64,000 nucleotides of DNA from JAEUIE01 sp046350055 (GCA_046350055.1 JAXMBC010000001.1:5642001-5706000); one strand, 5' to 3'; shown: positions 53,684 through 63,108, counted from the stretch's first letter. The notes: generated by a model from the letters alone, not told the origin. Program-made: numbers and translations.

Positions 53684-55643
53684 AGCCCCACATTCCGCAC
53701 CTTGTTCAATCGGGCTCGGTGGTGGGCGACGGTGTTTTGTTTCAGGATATTATCCGCAACCCAAACTCCTGTCGAGCAGACAGTGTGGTCTTTACTAGAA
53801 TGCGGTGCACCTCAATGACGCGCAACGGGAACTTCGCACGGACGTGGAGAAGTCGCGATGCTGAGTCAGTCGGCGGCAGCCGAGATGGCGGTGTGCAACC
53901 TGGGGCCGTGGCCGTTGTATCAGCCGCTGTTCCACGAACTGGATTTGCCGTCGCTCTTTGATCAGCACCTGCCGCGCGATCCACAGCAGGAGTATTCCCA
54001 CGGCCAGGTGTTGCAATTGCTGTTGCACGCGCGGCTGAATCATCCCCTCGCCTTGATGAACGTGGCCCAGTGGGCCGAAGAGTCGGGAGTGGCCGCGTTG
54101 CAAGGCATCCCCGCCGACAAGCTCAACGATGATCGTCTCGGTCGCGCGCTCGACGCCTTCTTCGACCATCGCCATTCGCTGCTGGCCCATGTCACCACGG
54201 CGACCCTGAAGTGGGCCGACCTCCAACTCACGCGGCTCCACTTCGATCCCACCCACCTTACCTTCACCGGCAGCTACGATAGTTCAACGCCTCGTCCCGC
54301 GCTTTCGCCGCGAGAAGCCACACCGCAGGATGCCGCCCTGCCGCCGGCGCATCTGGGCCACGGCTACCTCAGCCGTCGTCGCATGATCAACATCGGCGTC
54401 GCGGCCTTTGTCGATGACATCAACTTCGTGCCGGTCTTCGTGCATCCGCTTGATGGCAACCGCAACGGCCAGACCGCCATGCGCGAGCAGTACGATCTGA
54501 TGAAGCGTCTGCTGCCGTTGCCCGAAGGTTTGCTGATGACTTCCGACCGCGGCACGTTCTCGGCGGAGCATGTCGCCCGCCTGCATCGCGATGGTCGGCA
54601 TGTGCTCTGCGCCGTGCCCTGGAACGACTACCAGAAGCTCTACGACCAGCGCGCCGAATCGCTACCGTGGAAGCAGGCCAGCTATCTGTCGCAGGAACAG
54701 CAGCGCCGCCGCGCCTGTCAGTCGTCGCTGGTGAAGGATCATTACGAACTGGCGGTGATCGACCATGACGTCATCGATCCGCAGCCGACGGCAGGGAAGA
54801 AGCAGCCCATCGCGGCACGGGTCATCTTCGTCAAGAGCACTGCTGGTTGGCGTGAAGCGGGACAGCGACGCGAGAAGAACATCGCCACGGTGAAGGCCGG
54901 ACTTCAGAAGCTGAACGAGAAGCTGTTGCGAGGCCATCCGCAATGCACGCCGGTGAAGATTCACCAGCAGGTGGCGGCGCTGATGGGCAAGAGAGCGGTG
55001 AAGTCATTCTTCACCTATGAGATGGTGCCGCTGACCCCCGAAGAACAGGCCGCGCTGCCCCAGCCCAAAAGCGGACATCAGCGGGCCAAGCATCGTCTTG
55101 TCTGGAGCTTCGACGAAGCGGCGGCGACAGCGGATGCCCGCTACGATGGCCTCGCTGCCCTGGTGACCACCGCTCCGCAGACGACGAGTGGCGACGCCCT
55201 GTTCACCATTTACAAACAGCAGGCGTATATCGAACGGTCGCATCACGAATACAAGACGCCGCTGGCCGTGGCACCCGTGTTCCTCAAATCGCCCCGCCGC
55301 GTGGAGGCGCTGGTCTGTTTACTGATGCTCGCCCTGCAATTCCGTCAGGTCGTGGAACGTCGCTACCGTCTCCGCCATCCCGAAGATCAGGAACAGAGTG
55401 AACGTCGCATGACCGCCGAAGTCCTGGAGCGTGCCTTCCGCACCTGCCCCATCATCACCTGGACAGAAGCAGGCCGCAATGTCATGACGCCGTCGCAAGT
55501 GAATCCCCGTCAACGTGACATCCTCGTGTCACTCCGCTTCCCCTCCCTCCACCGACAACTCCTCCCCCACCGCCCCTCCGGATGATACATTGACCCCGCC
55601 TTCCCCACCTTGCCCCACGACCCAAGGTGCGGAATGTGGGGCT
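53684..55643 (+). mobile_element. IS1634-like insertion sequence, copy 1
   Basis: The element is 1,960 bp with 21-bp terminal inverted repeats (left end AGCCCCACATTCCGCACC, right end the complement, ending GGAATGTGGGGCT). It carries one transposase reading to the right, with 174 bases before and 58 bases after it. No direct target duplication is visible: left flank ...GACGCGCA, right flank AGCGAGGG..., which together reconstitute an uninterrupted motif. Confidence 0.92.
53858..55585 (+). CDS. IS1634-type transposase (copy 1)
   Basis: A 575-residue DDE transposase of the IS1634 type, in the broad IS4 superfamily. The N-terminal domain (LGPWPLYQPLFHELDLPSLFDQHLP) matches DUF4277-type N-termini. 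The catalytic domain shows LLMTSDRGTFSAEH and a late YIERSHHEYKTPL (the YxxRxxxE-like region with the third acidic residue). GGAGA lies before ATG 53858. The sequence is complete and intact, so the element may be active. It is identical in the translated product to the inverted copy at 55911-57638. Confidence 0.92.
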   Translation: MLSQSAAAEMAVCNLGPWPLYQPLFHELDLPSLFDQHLPRDPQQEYSHGQVLQLLLHARLNHPLALMNVAQWAEESGVAALQGIPADKLNDDRLGRALDAFFDHRHSLLAHVTTATLKWADLQLTRLHFDPTHLTFTGSYDSSTPRPALSPREATPQDAALPPAHLGHGYLSRRRMINIGVAAFVDDINFVPVFVHPLDGNRNGQTAMREQYDLMKRLLPLPEGLLMTSDRGTFSAEHVARLHRDGRHVLCAVPWNDYQKLYDQRAESLPWKQASYLSQEQQRRRACQSSLVKDHYELAVIDHDVIDPQPTAGKKQPIAARVIFVKSTAGWREAGQRREKNIATVKAGLQKLNEKLLRGHPQCTPVKIHQQVAALMGKRAVKSFFTYEMVPLTPEEQAALPQPKSGHQRAKHRLVWSFDEAAATADARYDGLAALVTTAPQTTSGDALFTIYKQQAYIERSHHEYKTPLAVAPVFLKSPRRVEALVCLLMLALQFRQVVERRYRLRHPEDQEQSERRMTAEVLERAFRTCPIITWTEAGRNVMTPSQVNPRQRDILVSLRFPSLHRQLLPHRPSG

Positions 55644-55852
55644 AGCGAGGGCGGATTTGCAGTTACACCGCAATTGCTGCCCAACACCCGCGTCTGCAAT
55701 GCGAAGCGAAGTCGGGTCTGCAACAACAGTATGCTCATCACCAAAGCAAACGCACTTGCTGCAAACGTAATACAACGAGCGAACGCTGTCTTCGGGTTGC
55801 AGGCTCGAAGTCTCACTTGTGTGTACTAAGATATTGCAGGCCCGCCCTCGCT
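55644..55852. other. 209-bp spacer between inverted IS copies
   Basis: The spacer begins AGCGAGGGCGG and ends with its complement. No ORF with a start and ribosome binding site is seen; frames here run into the IS ends. The two ends beyond the 11-base motif differ (ATTTGCAG versus GCCTGCAA when read in the same sense). The spacer is therefore ordinary chromosome and not a transposon cargo. Confidence 0.75.
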
Positions 55853-57812
55853 AGCCCCACATTCCGCACCTTGGGTCGTGGGGCAAGGTGGGGAAGGCGG
55901 GGTCAATGTATCATCCGGAGGGGCGGTGGGGGAGGAGTTGTCGGTGGAGGGAGGGGAAGCGGAGTGACACGAGGATGTCACGTTGACGGGGATTCACTTG
56001 CGACGGCGTCATGACATTGCGGCCTGCTTCTGTCCAGGTGATGATGGGGCAGGTGCGGAAGGCACGCTCCAGGACTTCGGCGGTCATGCGACGTTCACTC
56101 TGTTCCTGATCTTCGGGATGGCGGAGACGGTAGCGACGTTCCACGACCTGACGGAATTGCAGGGCGAGCATCAGTAAACAGACCAGCGCCTCCACGCGGC
56201 GGGGCGATTTGAGGAACACGGGTGCCACGGCCAGCGGCGTCTTGTATTCGTGATGCGACCGTTCGATATACGCCTGCTGTTTGTAAATGGTGAACAGGGC
56301 GTCGCCACTCGTCGTCTGCGGAGCGGTGGTCACCAGGGCAGCGAGGCCATCGTAGCGGGCATCCGCTGTCGCCGCCGCTTCGTCGAAGCTCCAGACAAGA
56401 CGATGCTTGGCCCGCTGATGTCCGCTTTTGGGCTGGGGCAGCGCGGCCTGTTCTTCGGGGGTCAGCGGCACCATCTCATAGGTGAAGAATGACTTCACCG
56501 CTCTCTTGCCCATCAGCGCCGCCACCTGCTGGTGAATCTTCACCGGCGTGCATTGCGGATGGCCTCGCAACAGCTTCTCGTTCAGCTTCTGAAGTCCGGC
56601 CTTCACCGTGGCGATGTTCTTCTCGCGTCGCTGTCCCGCTTCACGCCAACCAGCAGTGCTCTTGACGAAGATGACCCGTGCCGCGATGGGCTGCTTCTTC
56701 CCTGCCGTCGGCTGCGGATCGATGACGTCATGGTCGATCACCGCCAGTTCGTAATGATCCTTCACCAGCGACGACTGACAGGCGCGGCGGCGCTGCTGTT
56801 CCTGCGACAGATAGCTGGCCTGCTTCCACGGTAGCGATTCGGCGCGCTGGTCGTAGAGCTTCTGGTAGTCGTTCCAGGGCACGGCGCAGAGCACATGCCG
56901 ACCATCGCGATGCAGGCGGGCGACATGCTCCGCCGAGAACGTGCCGCGGTCGGAAGTCATCAGCAAACCTTCGGGCAACGGCAGCAGACGCTTCATCAGA
57001 TCGTACTGCTCGCGCATGGCGGTCTGGCCGTTGCGGTTGCCATCAAGCGGATGCACGAAGACCGGCACGAAGTTGATGTCATCGACAAAGGCCGCGACGC
57101 CGATGTTGATCATGCGACGACGGCTGAGGTAGCCGTGGCCCAGATGCGCCGGCGGCAGGGCGGCATCCTGCGGTGTGGCTTCTCGCGGCGAAAGCGCGGG
57201 ACGAGGCGTTGAACTATCGTAGCTGCCGGTGAAGGTAAGGTGGGTGGGATCGAAGTGGAGCCGCGTGAGTTGGAGGTCGGCCCACTTCAGGGTCGCCGTG
57301 GTGACATGGGCCAGCAGCGAATGGCGATGGTCGAAGAAGGCGTCGAGCGCGCGACCGAGACGATCATCGTTGAGCTTGTCGGCGGGGATGCCTTGCAACG
57401 CGGCCACTCCCGACTCTTCGGCCCACTGGGCCACGTTCATCAAGGCGAGGGGATGATTCAGCCGCGCGTGCAACAGCAATTGCAACACCTGGCCGTGGGA
57501 ATACTCCTGCTGTGGATCGCGCGGCAGGTGCTGATCAAAGAGCGACGGCAAATCCAGTTCGTGGAACAGCGGCTGATACAACGGCCACGGCCCCAGGTTG
57601 CACACCGCCATCTCGGCTGCCGCCGACTGACTCAGCATCGCGACTTCTCCACGTCCGTGCGAAGTTCCCGTTGCGCGTCATTGAGGTGCACCGCATTCTA
57701 GTAAAGACCACACTGTCTGCTCGACAGGAGTTTGGGTTGCGGATAATATCCTGAAACAAAACACCGTCGCCCACCACCGAGCCCGATTGAACAAGGTGCG
57801 GAATGTGGGGCT
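55853..57812 (-). mobile_element. IS1634-like insertion sequence, copy 2 (inverted)
   Basis: The same 1,960-bp element in opposite orientation, with the same 21-bp terminal repeats at 55853-55873 and 57792-57812. The transposase reads to the left. Its flanks, read in the sense of the transposase, are again AGCCCGACGCGCA before and AGCGAGGGCGG after it. Confidence 0.92.
55911..57638 (-). CDS. IS1634-type transposase (copy 2)
   Basis: A 575-residue transposase, identical to the product of copy 1 over its full length as far as I can read it. The same DDE motifs (SDRGTFSAEH, YIERSHHEYK) are present. The two genes point toward each other, so their transcripts are complementary over most of their length. 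Identity of the copies suggests recent duplication or ongoing gene conversion. Confidence 0.92.
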   Translation of the reverse strand: MLSQSAAAEMAVCNLGPWPLYQPLFHELDLPSLFDQHLPRDPQQEYSHGQVLQLLLHARLNHPLALMNVAQWAEESGVAALQGIPADKLNDDRLGRALDAFFDHRHSLLAHVTTATLKWADLQLTRLHFDPTHLTFTGSYDSSTPRPALSPREATPQDAALPPAHLGHGYLSRRRMINIGVAAFVDDINFVPVFVHPLDGNRNGQTAMREQYDLMKRLLPLPEGLLMTSDRGTFSAEHVARLHRDGRHVLCAVPWNDYQKLYDQRAESLPWKQASYLSQEQQRRRACQSSLVKDHYELAVIDHDVIDPQPTAGKKQPIAARVIFVKSTAGWREAGQRREKNIATVKAGLQKLNEKLLRGHPQCTPVKIHQQVAALMGKRAVKSFFTYEMVPLTPEEQAALPQPKSGHQRAKHRLVWSFDEAAATADARYDGLAALVTTAPQTTSGDALFTIYKQQAYIERSHHEYKTPLAVAPVFLKSPRRVEALVCLLMLALQFRQVVERRYRLRHPEDQEQSERRMTAEVLERAFRTCPIITWTEAGRNVMTPSQVNPRQRDILVSLRFPSLHRQLLPHRPSG

Positions 57813-57861
57813 TGCGCGTCGGGCTGTGAAGACGCTCATCTTCGTATAAGTGAAACCCACT

Positions 57862-59130
57862 ATGTTCCACCGCCTGTGTTCCCTCGCCTTCTTACTGACC
57901 TGCCTCAGCCAGCTCCACGCCGCACCGCAGCTCAAGGTCAAACCGGATCGGGCCACTGGCGTTTATGCACCACTGGAGAAAGTCACCTGGCAGATCACCG
58001 CCCGGGATGGCGACAAACCATTAACCGGTCAGGTGACGTATCAGGTCAAAGCCGGCGGGCTAAGGGTCATCGCTCGAGGCATTCTCGATCTTCACGATGG
58101 TCAGGCTGAGTTATCGAGCACCCGTGCAGATGCAGGGACGCTGCTTCTGGTCGTTCACTATAAGCCTGAAGCAGGCAAGGAACTCACTGCCTACGGCGGC
58201 GCTGCCTTCGCCCCCGACCAGATCAAGCCTTCCGCCCCCGCTCCCGATGATTTTGACGATTTCTGGAAACACCAGATCGCCGTCATGCGTGAACTGCCGA
58301 TGAACCCCAGGCTCGAACGAATCGACGTGGGCAACAGCAAGATCGAGTACTACCGTTTCACTCTCGACCACACCAATGGTACCAAGGTCTACGGCCAACT
58401 CGCTAAACCCGTTGATGGCAAGAACCTGCCCGCCATGCTGCAGGTACAGTGGGCCGGCGTCTATCCGCTGGACCGCAGCTGGGTCATCCAGCATGCCCGC
58501 AATGGCTGGCTCGCTGTCAACATCAGCGCCCACAATCTGCCCATCGACGAGAAAAAAAACTTCTACGACGAGAAGGCCAAGACCGAACTCGACGACTACC
58601 CCGGCATCGGCAACGAAAGCCGCGAGACCAGCTACTTCCTCCGCATGTTCCTCTCCTGTCGCCGCACCGTGGACTACATCCTCACCCGCGACGACTGGAA
58701 CAGGAAAACGCTGCTGGTGTACGGCGGCTCGCAAGGTGGCTACCAGGCCATCGTCACCGCTGGGCTTTGTCCCGAGGTGACAGCTATGGCTGCCAACGTC
58801 CCCGCCGGGTGCGATCACACCGGCAAAGCCGCAGGCCGTGAGACCGGCTGGCCACAGTGGGCGAGCCGTACGTGGAAGGGACGGGATGAGAAGAAGATGC
58901 TCGCCGCTGCGAAGTACTTCGATGCGATGCACTTCGCGAGCCGGGTGAAGTGCCAGAGCCTGATCGCCTTGGGGCTTGCTGATACGGTCTGCCCCTCCGA
59001 AGGCATCCTGGCCACGTTCAATCAACTCAAGGGGCCGAAGGAACTGGTGGTGATGCCCACCGCTGATCACATGGGGGACCACGGTGTGTATTACCAGAAG
59101 TTCAATGCGCTGTTGCAGAAGCTGAAGTAG
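57862..59130 (+). CDS. Secreted AXE1-type acetyl xylan esterase-like hydrolase
   Basis: A 422-residue alpha/beta hydrolase with a signal peptide (MFHRLCSLAFLLTCLSQLHA). The first 110 residues form a beta domain. The AXE1 part has QVQWAGVYPLDRSWVIQHARNGW, the nucleophile elbow GGSQGGYQA, the acid LGLADTVCP and the base TADHMGDHG. It should remove acetyl groups from xylan or other sugars outside the cytoplasm. ATG 57862 was chosen at the signal peptide; a GTG at 57850 is in frame. It begins 50 bases after the right end of the IS pair, which may have separated it from its original promoter. Confidence 0.85.
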   Translation: MFHRLCSLAFLLTCLSQLHAAPQLKVKPDRATGVYAPLEKVTWQITARDGDKPLTGQVTYQVKAGGLRVIARGILDLHDGQAELSSTRADAGTLLLVVHYKPEAGKELTAYGGAAFAPDQIKPSAPAPDDFDDFWKHQIAVMRELPMNPRLERIDVGNSKIEYYRFTLDHTNGTKVYGQLAKPVDGKNLPAMLQVQWAGVYPLDRSWVIQHARNGWLAVNISAHNLPIDEKKNFYDEKAKTELDDYPGIGNESRETSYFLRMFLSCRRTVDYILTRDDWNRKTLLVYGGSQGGYQAIVTAGLCPEVTAMAANVPAGCDHTGKAAGRETGWPQWASRTWKGRDEKKMLAAAKYFDAMHFASRVKCQSLIALGLADTVCPSEGILATFNQLKGPKELVVMPTADHMGDHGVYYQKFNALLQKLK

Positions 59131-59199
59131 GACCATATCTCAGCAAGCAACTATCTGCTAGACAATGGGGCCGATCCATGTGAGCATGGAGATGTGTTG

Positions 59200-60393
59200 A
59201 TGGCTGGGAGCCACAAGATGCATCACTCCGCCCGTCTCGCCCTCACTCGTGCTGAAGTTATCGTCATTATCCTGCTCCTCGGCGTGCTCATGGCCATGCT
59301 GGTGCCGGGGGTGGTGAAGGTGCGGGAAGCGGCCAGTTTTCAAATCTGTGGCAACCGATTGCGGGCCATCGCCTTGGCATCCCACAACTACCACAACGAT
59401 TACAGTCGTCTGCCCTCGGGTTACTACAGTGCGGTGAAGGAGAATGGCAACAACACTCGCTATGCGGAGGAGCGTGGTCCGCATGTCGGGGTGCTGGTGA
59501 TGTTGCTCCCGTATCTGGAGAACGACAATCTCTTCAAACAGCTAGGCAACACCGCAGCCACCTGGCCCAAGGCGAAACCCGAACTGGCAGGCACCTCGCC
59601 GCTCAAGATCGACATGAAGACCGAGTACGGCCCGTGGTGGAAGGAGCCCCGAAATCTGCTGGCCAACACCGGACAAATGCGGATTGCAGCGTTTCAATGC
59701 CCATCGGATAATCTGTACGACGACACTGCTACCATCGGCATCGTCAGTCTGCAGATCAGCAACGGAACATTTGCCTACGTTACGGTGCCCGGAGCAGAGA
59801 AGCTGGGACGCACGAACTACGTGGGCGTAGCAGGCACAGCTGGCGATGCCGATGCAGGCTATTTCGATGAAGTTAATCAGCGCATAGAGAAGAATACTGC
59901 CTTGGCTCATTATCGAAATCTCATTCCGGACTTTATCGGTTGTCTTTATAACCGCTCGACTCTTACTTTAGGGCAATTGACCGTTCAAGACGGTACGAGC
60001 AATACCGTCTTGTTTGGAGAGTCGCTGGGTGGCATGGGTATCGGTCCAAGAAGGACAGTATTTACCTGGTTTGGCACTGGATCATTAGGCACAGCATACG
60101 GGCTTGGCCCGAGCACTGAACCCGGCTTGGATACAATTTTGCCACCTGAAATTGGTGAGCTACCAACAGCAGGGACTGGCGGAGCTTGCTGGTTTCGTTT
60201 CAGCAGTCGGCATCGAGAAAGAGTCAACTTTGTCAATGCGGACGCCTCTCTTCGATCATTACGTTATGGAAGTACAAATGTCCCAGTATTACCGACTCGA
60301 AGGAGCACTGAACTATCTGATTGGGCTATATTACAGATACTGGCTGGACGGCGCGATAGAATCAACCTTGATCCAGTCTGGATTCCTGACTAA
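59200..60393 (+). CDS. DUF1559 pilin-like protein
   Basis: A 397-residue type-IV-pilin-like protein of the DUF1559 family, which is hugely expanded in planctomycetes. The N-terminal methylation-type region is TRAEVIVIILLLGVLMAMLVPGVVKVREAA. A DUF1559 core follows: NCxNxLRxIALASHNYH-type GNRLRAIALASHNYHND, ERGPHVGVLVMLLPYLE, and the C-terminal VNFVNADASLRSL. It should be exported and anchored by the helix. Starts at 59200 and 59218 are both possible. From about 59870 to the end the sequence is visibly more AT-rich than the first half. The 3' end overlaps fhcA by 32 bases on the opposite strand. Confidence 0.85.
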   Translation: MAGSHKMHHSARLALTRAEVIVIILLLGVLMAMLVPGVVKVREAASFQICGNRLRAIALASHNYHNDYSRLPSGYYSAVKENGNNTRYAEERGPHVGVLVMLLPYLENDNLFKQLGNTAATWPKAKPELAGTSPLKIDMKTEYGPWWKEPRNLLANTGQMRIAAFQCPSDNLYDDTATIGIVSLQISNGTFAYVTVPGAEKLGRTNYVGVAGTAGDADAGYFDEVNQRIEKNTALAHYRNLIPDFIGCLYNRSTLTLGQLTVQDGTSNTVLFGESLGGMGIGPRRTVFTWFGTGSLGTAYGLGPSTEPGLDTILPPEIGELPTAGTGGACWFRFSSRHRERVNFVNADASLRSLRYGSTNVPVLPTRRSTELSDWAILQILAGRRDRINLDPVWIPD

Positions 60394-61978
60394 TCCTCCG
60401 CAACCACTCCCGATGTCGTCCCGTCACGCCGAACTGTTCATACGCATAGCTCCCGCGCTGGGTGAACCAGTCGCGTAACATCTTCACCCCGCTGGGTTCC
60501 AGCGTGGCTGCACAGGCCATTGTCGTGCCTGTCACTGCTTCACGCAGGTGGCCTTCTTCCACCACCACCGCTCCGCCCTTGATCACCAGCCTCGGCGAGC
60601 GGAACATCGTCTCCTTGTTGTCGTGCGGTGAGTAGACCGTCACGTCTGCGTCTGCCCCAACTCCCAGGTGCCCCTTGTGATCTAGACCGAGGATGCGGGC
60701 CGGGGCGGCGCGGGTGATAATGGCGATTTCACTGAGCGTGTACTCACGCTGCAAATCCTTGAGCAGCGATTGCTCCCGTACTGCTTCGGGTATCTTCGCC
60801 AGTTGTTCCCGGCGATAGGCTGCATCCATCAGCAAGGCGATGATCTGCGGATATGCCAGGAACGAGGCGCCGTTGGGATGATCGGTCGAGAGCACCACCT
60901 GCCAGGGGTTCTTTGCCAGCAGAAACAGCTCCAGCCCGATGGCCCACTGCCAGGCATGCAGCGTCACCTTGTCCTTAAACTCGAAGGGCAACATGCCACA
61001 GCCGGATTCCTGCTCGATGTCGAGGTTCACCCAGCGTTTGCCCGTGAGTTGCCAGAGGAGATACTCGAGCGGCGAATCCTCGGTAAGGGTGACCGCGGAA
61101 CCGAACATCACCTGGCCGATGTCGCAGGTCGATTCAGGATGCTGATTGAGGTAGTCCATCAGTCGGGCGGCAGCACTGGCGATCTGCCCATTCTTCTGGT
61201 CATAAGCATGGAACTGCACATGGGTCAGGTGATGCCTGCGGCCTTGCAGGGCCTGGAGCGTTTGCAGCGTGATATCGATATTCCCCGGCACCCCTAGCCG
61301 GTTGGCATGCACGTGCACCGGGTGAGGCAGCTTGAGTGCATCAGCGACGTCGGCCAGTTGTGTAAGGATGGCCCGTGGTGTGAGGGTGGTGCTGCCGAGC
61401 TTATCATCGATGGATTGCAACTCCAGCGGATTGCCTCCATGCCGCTGCCAGGCAGCAACAGCCCCGGGGTTGACGATCTTGATGCCAAAGGCCCCGGTAC
61501 GTTCGAGCAGTGCAGCTACCAGTACACGCAGTGCCTCGGCATCAGACTTCACCATCGCCTCCAGCACCTGCTCGTGATTGGCGAGCAAAAGCAGGAAGCC
61601 GGTATCGAGGTTGGGCGTGGCTGCGAGTTCAAAGTGGGTCTGTCGCGCCCCCGTCGCCGCGATGGCTGCTTCAATGGCGGTGGTATAGCCCAACGCAGCA
61701 TAACGCTGACCAGTTCGAATGGTGCTGGTGAGGGGCCCTTCGTTCAACTCCGGCAGCAACCGCCTGGCCCGATTGACTGCTGGCCCGGCTATGTGGCAAT
61801 GAATATCGACTCCGCCTGGCATCACCACCATGCCGGTGACATCGATACGCTTCGGCGAGGCACCGGGCGGGAACGTGGCGACGATCTTGCCGTCATCGAT
61901 ACAGAGATCCCGCTGCTGACCATCGATCTGGTTGGCAGGGTCGTAGACGATGCCGCCGTGGAGCAGGAGTTGGCTCAT
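60362..61978 (-). CDS. fhcA: Formylmethanofuran dehydrogenase subunit A-like protein (formyltransferase/hydrolase complex)
   Basis: A 538-residue amidohydrolase-like FwdA/FmdA homologue. In the tetrahydromethanopterin-linked C1 pathway of methylotrophs and planctomycetes, FhcA within the FhcABCD complex releases formate. The metal-binding HCH is in GGVDIHCHIAG; STDHPNGASFLAYPQIIALLMDAAYRR is the diagnostic later step, with AIITRAAPARILGLDHKGHLGVGADADVTVY near the end. GGAGG lies 7 bases before ATG 61978, which overlaps the stop of the upstream gene (ATGA). fhcC and fhcD are not in the window. Confidence 0.88.
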   Translation of the reverse strand: MSQLLLHGGIVYDPANQIDGQQRDLCIDDGKIVATFPPGASPKRIDVTGMVVMPGGVDIHCHIAGPAVNRARRLLPELNEGPLTSTIRTGQRYAALGYTTAIEAAIAATGARQTHFELAATPNLDTGFLLLLANHEQVLEAMVKSDAEALRVLVAALLERTGAFGIKIVNPGAVAAWQRHGGNPLELQSIDDKLGSTTLTPRAILTQLADVADALKLPHPVHVHANRLGVPGNIDITLQTLQALQGRRHHLTHVQFHAYDQKNGQIASAAARLMDYLNQHPESTCDIGQVMFGSAVTLTEDSPLEYLLWQLTGKRWVNLDIEQESGCGMLPFEFKDKVTLHAWQWAIGLELFLLAKNPWQVVLSTDHPNGASFLAYPQIIALLMDAAYRREQLAKIPEAVREQSLLKDLQREYTLSEIAIITRAAPARILGLDHKGHLGVGADADVTVYSPHDNKETMFRSPRLVIKGGAVVVEEGHLREAVTGTTMACAATLEPSGVKMLRDWFTQRGSYAYEQFGVTGRHREWLRRISQESRLDQG

Positions 61979-63066
61979 CGCTTCGCCTCCCGTGCCCACG
62001 AATGGAGTATCTCGGCCAGTGGATCGGGGGTGCCCGGGCCATTACCAGCCAGTCGCAGCATCACACCATCGCCGCGCACGACATGGGCATCGAGTGTGGG
62101 ACTAAGTCCTGAGGTGATGACAAACTCAGTGATGCCTTCGCGTTGCCAGTGGGGATGCTGCTGCCAGAGCGGTTCGGGGTCGAGGCCAACCCAGAGGATG
62201 GTATCCAAGGCACCCCGTTCAAGCAGTGCTTCGACTTCACCCACGTGGGGCAGGTACTGTGGCATGCCTTGTTGGAAGCGCAGGGGCCCCGGGTAACCGG
62301 TTCGCCAGGTGAGAGCTTCGGTGACGGTGCGAGCCTTGCCCGTGGCTCCGAGCAGGGTGAGGCCCATGCGGCGATGAGCACGCTGCTGGGCGGCCAGGTG
62401 TTGCCAGTGAGTGATGTACTCGGGAGCTTCGCTGGCCAATTGGGCGAGGACGTAGATCTGCACGCACTTGGCGGCGCGGATGGCTTGGGCGAGGTCAGTA
62501 TCAGTGGTTCCCTTCAGCGCTCTCCGCAGCTCCATCACCTGTTGCAGCCTGGTTGCCTCGGGCCAGTTGATGTCGATCTGCCGTCGTCCTAGTCCCAAGC
62601 CCCGCTGTAAATGGCGTTCACGAAACCGGGGCTGCACGGCATCGACGCCTTGCGGAAAGCCAATAAACAGCACGAGATCAGCGGCCTGTTCCACCTCAGC
62701 CCGGCTCATGCCCAGGTCAGGTGCCTGGTGGCCCCAGAAGCGGATGGGATCCGCCGGCCACGGACTGAGCCAGGCATTGAGTGATTGTGCCAGCATCACA
62801 GCAGCTTCGACCGTTTCGACCGAAACGAGATGCAGGCCGAGGATGCCGGGGGCTTCCGCACGTTGAAGTTGGTTTAAAGGTGCAAGGCGTGACTTGTCAT
62901 CACCCTTGGTGATTCGTTGCACCGTCCACTTGCCCTTGATCAGCGACTGGAGGTACTCCCTCCCCAGGGTACACGCTCGTGCGAAGCTCACTGGCTCGAT
63001 ATCATCACACAGGCAGCCACAGCCGGTGCAGACCACGTTGGACTTCGGTTTTGCAAGCTCCATCAT
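61975..63066 (-). CDS. fhcB: Formylmethanofuran dehydrogenase subunit B-like protein
   Basis: A 363-residue FwdB/FmdB-related protein from ATG 63066 (MMELAKPKSNVVCTGCGCLCDDIEP). The N-terminal CTGCGCLCDD keeps the iron-sulfur-type cysteine pattern of archaeal FwdB. DLVLFIGFPQGVDAVQPRF, LVWVGLDPEPLW and TLDAHVVRGDGVMLRLAGNGPGTPDPL are family features. It is shorter than archaeal FwdB, and whether a molybdopterin site survives cannot be told by eye. It overlaps the fhcA start by 4 bases. A much longer open frame (to 63549) is antisense to the kinase gene and not supported. Confidence 0.8.
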   Translation of the reverse strand: MMELAKPKSNVVCTGCGCLCDDIEPVSFARACTLGREYLQSLIKGKWTVQRITKGDDKSRLAPLNQLQRAEAPGILGLHLVSVETVEAAVMLAQSLNAWLSPWPADPIRFWGHQAPDLGMSRAEVEQAADLVLFIGFPQGVDAVQPRFRERHLQRGLGLGRRQIDINWPEATRLQQVMELRRALKGTTDTDLAQAIRAAKCVQIYVLAQLASEAPEYITHWQHLAAQQRAHRRMGLTLLGATGKARTVTEALTWRTGYPGPLRFQQGMPQYLPHVGEVEALLERGALDTILWVGLDPEPLWQQHPHWQREGITEFVITSGLSPTLDAHVVRGDGVMLRLAGNGPGTPDPLAEILHSWAREAKR

Positions 63067-63108
63067 GCAGCGATTGTATCGTGCTGCGTGCTTGCTACCA
63101 TGTGAATT

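Larger units (their letters stand above)
53671..57825. repeat. Long inverted repeat made of two IS copies plus flanking motif
   Basis: AGCCCGACGCGCA (53671-53683) and its complement (57813-57825) frame the outer ends. AGCGAGGGCGG (55644-55654) and its complement (55842-55852) frame the inner ends. With the two IS copies this gives an almost perfect palindrome with arms of about 1,980 bases around a 187-base centre. Confidence 0.9.

Noticed and set aside
55482..56014. ORFs crossing the IS ends and spacer
   Set aside because: They arise from the terminal repeat and flanking motif and have no ribosome binding site.
53684..57812. Composite transposon carrying cargo
   Set aside because: The 209-bp centre has no gene and starts and ends with chromosomal repeat; the copies look like two insertions.
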